Shown here one piece after another: positions 60,601-64,000 of a stretch of 64,000 bases of DNA. Made by a program: the position numbers and the translations under genes. This stretch comes from Antedon bifida (Eukaryota > Echinodermata > Crinoidea > Comatulida > Antedonidae), in contig OY727093.1 of NCBI GenBank assembly GCA_963402885.1, forward strand, positions 14,935,501 to 14,999,500. Reading direction: 5' to 3'. How positions within the stretch are numbered: the first letter of the stretch is position 1; each line of letters begins with the position of its first letter. The notes under the pieces were generated by a model. That model saw only the letters and a program-made list of their open reading frames with translations. It was not told where the DNA came from and did no database searches.

Positions 60601-62793
60601 GCACTTCTTAAATCCATCTTACATTAAAGATAATGTAATTTACTATTTATATTTTAACCTGTTAATTGCAACTGCGAAACGTTCGAGATGTAATCCTGCC
60701 CTTCCATTGAACGCCATATATTACACACTGATGTATTCTGTCATTATATACATGCATATTTAAACTTAAAATTAATTTTTTAGGCTGGATAAAAGAAAGA
60801 ATTTTAGAATGGAAGCCAGTGAGGGGTTTTATAAGAAATTATTGTTAGCACATTTTAGTATTCAACATGTTACACAGACGCGTAGGCCTAAATCTAATAT
60901 GCCGTCCAGAATTCACACGTACGAGTACAAAGTACCCACATCGTTCGTAACAACAACTATGGCCTGTCACAAGTGCATAACATACGCCGATCTAATTTGT
61001 TGCTTATTTATACCGTTATGCATTAGGCCATTCTATAAATTAGTCACGCATAACGAACTGTAACTAGCGCCATCACAAATCTTAGCTTCAAGGCGCCTCG
61101 GAGAAAAGATCACTAATATTTCTTAACATTAAGCATAAAAAGTCTTCCAGAAACGACTAAAATAGCTGTATAGAATAAAATCAATTCTGTATTTTCAAAG
61201 TAGATGATTAGATTTAAAAATAAATATTTAACGATAGTTTTTACCGAATAATAATTGTGCCTACATTGTTGGCCTACGCAATTCTCGGTTTACGAGAACC
61301 ACGACTTTAAAAATCACATTATAAATAGATTCTTCAGAAGTATGATGACAAATTTCAATTACACATTAATACAGCTAAATTGCTTTTCAACTGAACGAAA
61401 ATAACATTTCCTTATACTTTTGACATTGAAATCTTTTATCCGCAAGTGATCAGAATGATAAAGTAGTACCTGAGGATAATGTATTACAAAATGTGTTGAT
61501 GATGTTAATGTTTCAGTTTGACCTTTTAGCAAACTTTCTCATGTTCATGCTACATAATAATGGCGACTGCGGATTATCCCTTAACATCCTCTAAAAGAAA
61601 TTGACTTTGTTTTAATTTCCATTTAAGACCTTCTTGTTTGTGTATACAGTTATAAATATGAATGAACGATAGCTTTCAGTTTTTTTTATGAGAAGAGTAC
61701 TACTCTTTAAAAAAAAAAAAGAAAGCTATCCGATATCTGTCTACTAGACAGATATCGGAAAGCTTTCAGTTAAGAAAGAAAGCAGAATTCGAAAGTTAGG
61801 GTTTTGTAAGAACAGTTTGAAGAACATATTGATGCAGTTTTTTAAAATCTGAGCACTAAAAATGGATCTTTTTAGACCCTACGTGGTTTGTATGTTTTTA
61901 AACGGTTGTAAGTAGTAATTTTTTGTGTCTGTTGTGTGCAAAAGGCATATTAACTATTTAATGTATACTAACGGTATAATACTCGACCTGTAAGCGAGAG
62001 GTCGCAGGTTCGAATCCCGCCAGACATTTAAAAAAAGTACGGAACTTTCGCCGATGAGCTCGACGCGATTATGAGATCATGTTCCGAATATGAGCACTGT
62101 TTCTATCATTTGACAGTATTATTCATATATAACTTACTTTTATCTATTTTCAGATGCATCTGTTTCGAAACAACTGGAAGACCAAGAAGTATGTATTACT
62201 TGTTTTTTATAAATAACTTTTTATGCAAACTATTTCATTGTGTTAAACCTTGAAGTTGCCAAAGATATTCGAGTTTGACAAAACTAGACTATACAGTATT
62301 AATTCAAGTATATAATTTGGCTGCCGTACTTTTGTAGAACACAGTAGATGCGATAATCACTTCTTTAATTAATGTCAATTAAAATAGCGAATTGCGTCAT
62401 CTACTGAGCTATGAAACCCAGAGGAATGCATAACAATTTAAGACATGATGCCGCAATCTTAAAATAGATTCCCAATTGATATACTATACGGACAATTAAG
62501 ATTAAATGAGCTTTTTTTATATCTTTTATTATCAAAAAAGTAAATTGATATTGTTCATGGCAAAGACATATGGCTGCTAATTTTTGAATACCAATATAAA
62601 TTCCGCACACAGTAATATACGAATATGAAATACATTTTATTACAATGTAATTAATCATTTTGACGCATGCTTCTCTCTGTTCATTGCCTCTATTTTATGT
62701 GTCTATTGTATGATTCTTTTCAGACAAACAAAGATATGAGTAAAGATGAGCAAGTTCTTGTCACAAAACCTCCGTCGTCTGAGGAAAATACAG
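54607..62793 (+). CDS. Unidentified secreted protein, first three coding exons (partial)
   Basis: Exons 54607-54682, 62154-62188 and 62724-62793 join in phase (1, 0, 1), and the gene continues past the window. The product starts MYQSDVKRFIWILVLVAVTY then SAPAR: a short charged N-region, a hydrophobic core and a likely cleavage site after SA. The rest is an acidic, hydrophilic stretch (SKQLEDQE, NKDMSKDEQVLVTKPP, SSEENTG) with no domain I recognise. All splice sites are good (CGTG|GTACGT, TTTTCAG, GAA|GTATGT, TTTTCAG, ACAG|GTAGGC). The first intron is 7.5 kb. It could be a precursor of a secreted or ER-luminal protein; the EENTG ending the visible part weakly recalls the start of nucleobindin, which I cannot test. 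The model rests on splice and phase logic and a signal peptide, not on homology. Confidence 0.55.
55051..55098. repeat. Small dispersed hairpin, copy 3
   Basis: CCAGGGAAGAGTT, a 7-nt loop, AACTCTTCCCTGG (55059-55091), with GTCATA directly on each side. Same arms as the hairpin at 18010. Confidence 0.75.
55110..55261 (-). mobile_element. Truncated AGATGTATTGTCCC-family MITE
   Basis: Only one end is kept: the complement of AGATGTATTGTCCCCCAAAA then CATG at 55230-55261. The body to about 55140 matches the 41484 copy in inverse orientation. The other end is missing, and the TTAA on this side has become TTTT. Confidence 0.7.
56453..56622. repeat. Short tandem repeat, TATCACCATCACAACCATCA units
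   Basis: Three to four imperfect units with ATCTTAATCATTGTCAGTAT and CACCATCACAACCATCATC. The open frame over it (56499-56741) follows from the repeat. Confidence 0.8.
57320..57610 (+). mobile_element. Decayed AGATGTATTGTCCC-family MITE
   Basis: The right end is GAGGGACAATATATCT followed by TTAA (57611-57614). The body (TATTTTTTGCTTTAAATTAC, AATAACTATTATGTGACA) matches the 41484 copy. The left end is worn and approximate. Confidence 0.7.
61724..61771. repeat. Strong isolated hairpin
   Basis: GAAAGCT(A)TCCGATATCTGTCTA / TAGACAGATATCGGAAAGCTTTC folds into a stem of about 20 bp with a tiny loop. It lies after an A-tract and TACTACTCTTT. No relation to other hairpins in the window noticed. Confidence 0.75.
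61926..62027 (+). pseudogene. tRNA-Thr(UGU)-like relic
   Basis: CTCGACCTGTAAGCGAGAGG (anticodon-arm-like, TGT in the loop), GTCGCAGGTTCGAATCCCGC (T arm with B box) and CAGACA that could pair with TGTCTG at 61926-61931. The D-arm side is about 30 nt too long and position 33 is C instead of T. It is therefore more likely a tRNA pseudogene or SINE head than a working tRNA. Confidence 0.45.
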
Positions 62794-62985
62794 GTAGGCC
62801 TATTCCTAGCCTAATTAAAATACAGGTAGGCCTACTTCTAGCCTAATTAATAATACAGGTAAGACCTACTCCTAGCCTAATTAATAATACAGGTAAGGCC
62901 TACTCCTAGCCTAATTAATAATAAAGGTATGGCCTACTCCTCCTAATTGCCATTACAGGTAGGCTTACTCCTAGCATAAAAATAC
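62784..62985. repeat. 32-34-bp minisatellite spanning a splice donor
   Basis: Units AATACAGGTAGGCCTACTCC then TAGCCTAATTAAT recur with AG|GT or its equivalent at 62793, 62825, 62858, 62892, 62926 and 62958. The first is the donor of exon 3 of the secreted-protein gene. Confidence 0.85.
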
Positions 62986-64000
62986 GGTACTACAGATAGG
63001 TACTCTTAGTCAAAGCATTACGAAACGGCAAATTTCGAAATTTAAATTTATAGCCGGACACGAAGATTGGTTTTGTAAGCATTAAATACGATGTATAAAT
63101 CAGATTATATAAATATATTTCATGTGTAATTTTATGTACGCCTTAGTATTAATTTAGTGAACCGCCTACGCCTATAACTGGGTAGGCCTACGCATATGAA
63201 TTATTATTGGCTAGTACATAATCGTTGCGACTTTCTTGTAACCAGAATTAATTTGCAGGGCGAATACGTCCGCTTATTTTATAATGATAAAACAAATAAT
63301 AGAAAGAAAAATGATGGCGATTGTTCACAAACACGACAAGATGATCTATCTTGCACCAGATAAAACTGCGTATAATATTTACAATTATTATGAATGCAAA
63401 CAGTGCAATGTATTAGTAAACAACCTGTGTGAATGCTGTCCTATTTAATATTAGAACTTAAACATTCGTTTACACGCGGTCACCATATTTCTAGTCGTAC
63501 ATTTCAAGCGAAGAATATAACTTTATTTTATATCTTATTTTTAAAGTCAATATTATGCGATGAAAAAACTGCCTTCGCTCACCTTCTATAGCTGTGTTGA
63601 ATTTCTATTATCAATACATTAATAAATGGCAGCATTAGTAGGCCTACATCATGCATAACAACTTAATGATGGCTACTGTATTATCTGAATTCTTAAATGA
63701 TACAGTAGAGAATAATTACAGCAAATTTATGAAAGTGAAATTGTTTAGAAATGTTGCCTAATACTACATGTAGAAAAACAAGGTCGAGTAATTTGAAAAT
63801 ATTATGATAACACATACGATTAAAATATCGCTCTAATTTTGATCAAATTGTTAATGTTACATAATTTAAACCAAAGATTGGATAAGATAAGATGACATGT
63901 CATTGTTATATAAAATAACATAACAATATTCAATAACAACAACATTTGTTTACGTTCCGAAAAGTTTTCCATCAAAACACATCTTTCCTTTTAATATTAA
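62986..64000. other. Start of the next intron, nothing recognised
   Basis: AT-rich sequence to the window end. I see no further exon with both splice sites and an open frame. Confidence 0.45.

Larger units (their letters stand above)
54683..62153. other. First intron of the secreted-protein gene
   Basis: About 7.5 kb. It contains a small hairpin (55051), two decayed TTAA-MITE copies (55110, 57320), a short tandem repeat (56453), a hairpin (61724) and a tRNA-like relic (61926). The stretches between, notably 57615-61720, show nothing I can name. The open frame at 60809-61063 has no supporting signature. Confidence 0.5.

Noticed and set aside
60809-61063. 84-residue open frame starting MEASEGFYKK
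   Set aside because: Lies in the 7.5-kb intron, no recognisable motif, no splice or promoter support; length is within chance for this base composition.

Overview
The window is AT-rich animal nuclear DNA with spliced genes, canonical GT-AG introns and heavy transposon content. Recurrent AGGCCTA simple repeats and the transposon, SINE and LINE-tail repertoire suggest a marine invertebrate deuterostome, most likely an echinoderm. The species cannot be fixed from the sequence.

Two genes can be reconstructed exon by exon. Ribosomal protein L4 (RPL4) is on the minus strand: seven coding exons at 1057-3962, plus an inferred ATG-only first exon at 9498-9500, giving 396 codons. Five of its seven introns each carry a box C/D snoRNA of the SNORD18 (U18) type. 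The kinetochore protein ZWILCH is on the plus strand, with 14 coding exons from 14723 to 45918 and 596 codons. All reading phases agree in both models. The genes are head to head, as RPL4 and ZWILCH are in human, so this looks like an old microsynteny block around a shared promoter at about 9.06-10.19 kb.

The promoter is hemmed in by two inverted copies of one DNA transposon, at 4029-9061 and 10192-14580. Copy A holds a nested 3.4-kb Academ-like element with a decayed XPG-like/CXC gene. Copy B holds two back-to-back TTAA-flanked elements and a 1.2-kb palindrome built from tandem repeats. Because A and B are paralogous, each serves as an empty-site reference for the other's insertions.

ZWILCH introns carry six copies of a roughly 1.6-kb family with end palindromes, best read as Helitron/Helentron-like. 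Two of them form a nearly identical head-to-tail tandem with a 1607-bp period. The introns also hold SINEs, LINE tails, several small inverted-repeat elements (MITEs) and minisatellites.

From 45.9 to 54.6 kb there is intergenic DNA with MITEs, a minisatellite and a LINE tail. From 54,607 the first three coding exons of an unidentified secreted protein run rightward off the window. Its third splice donor lies inside a minisatellite that repeats the donor-like site six times.
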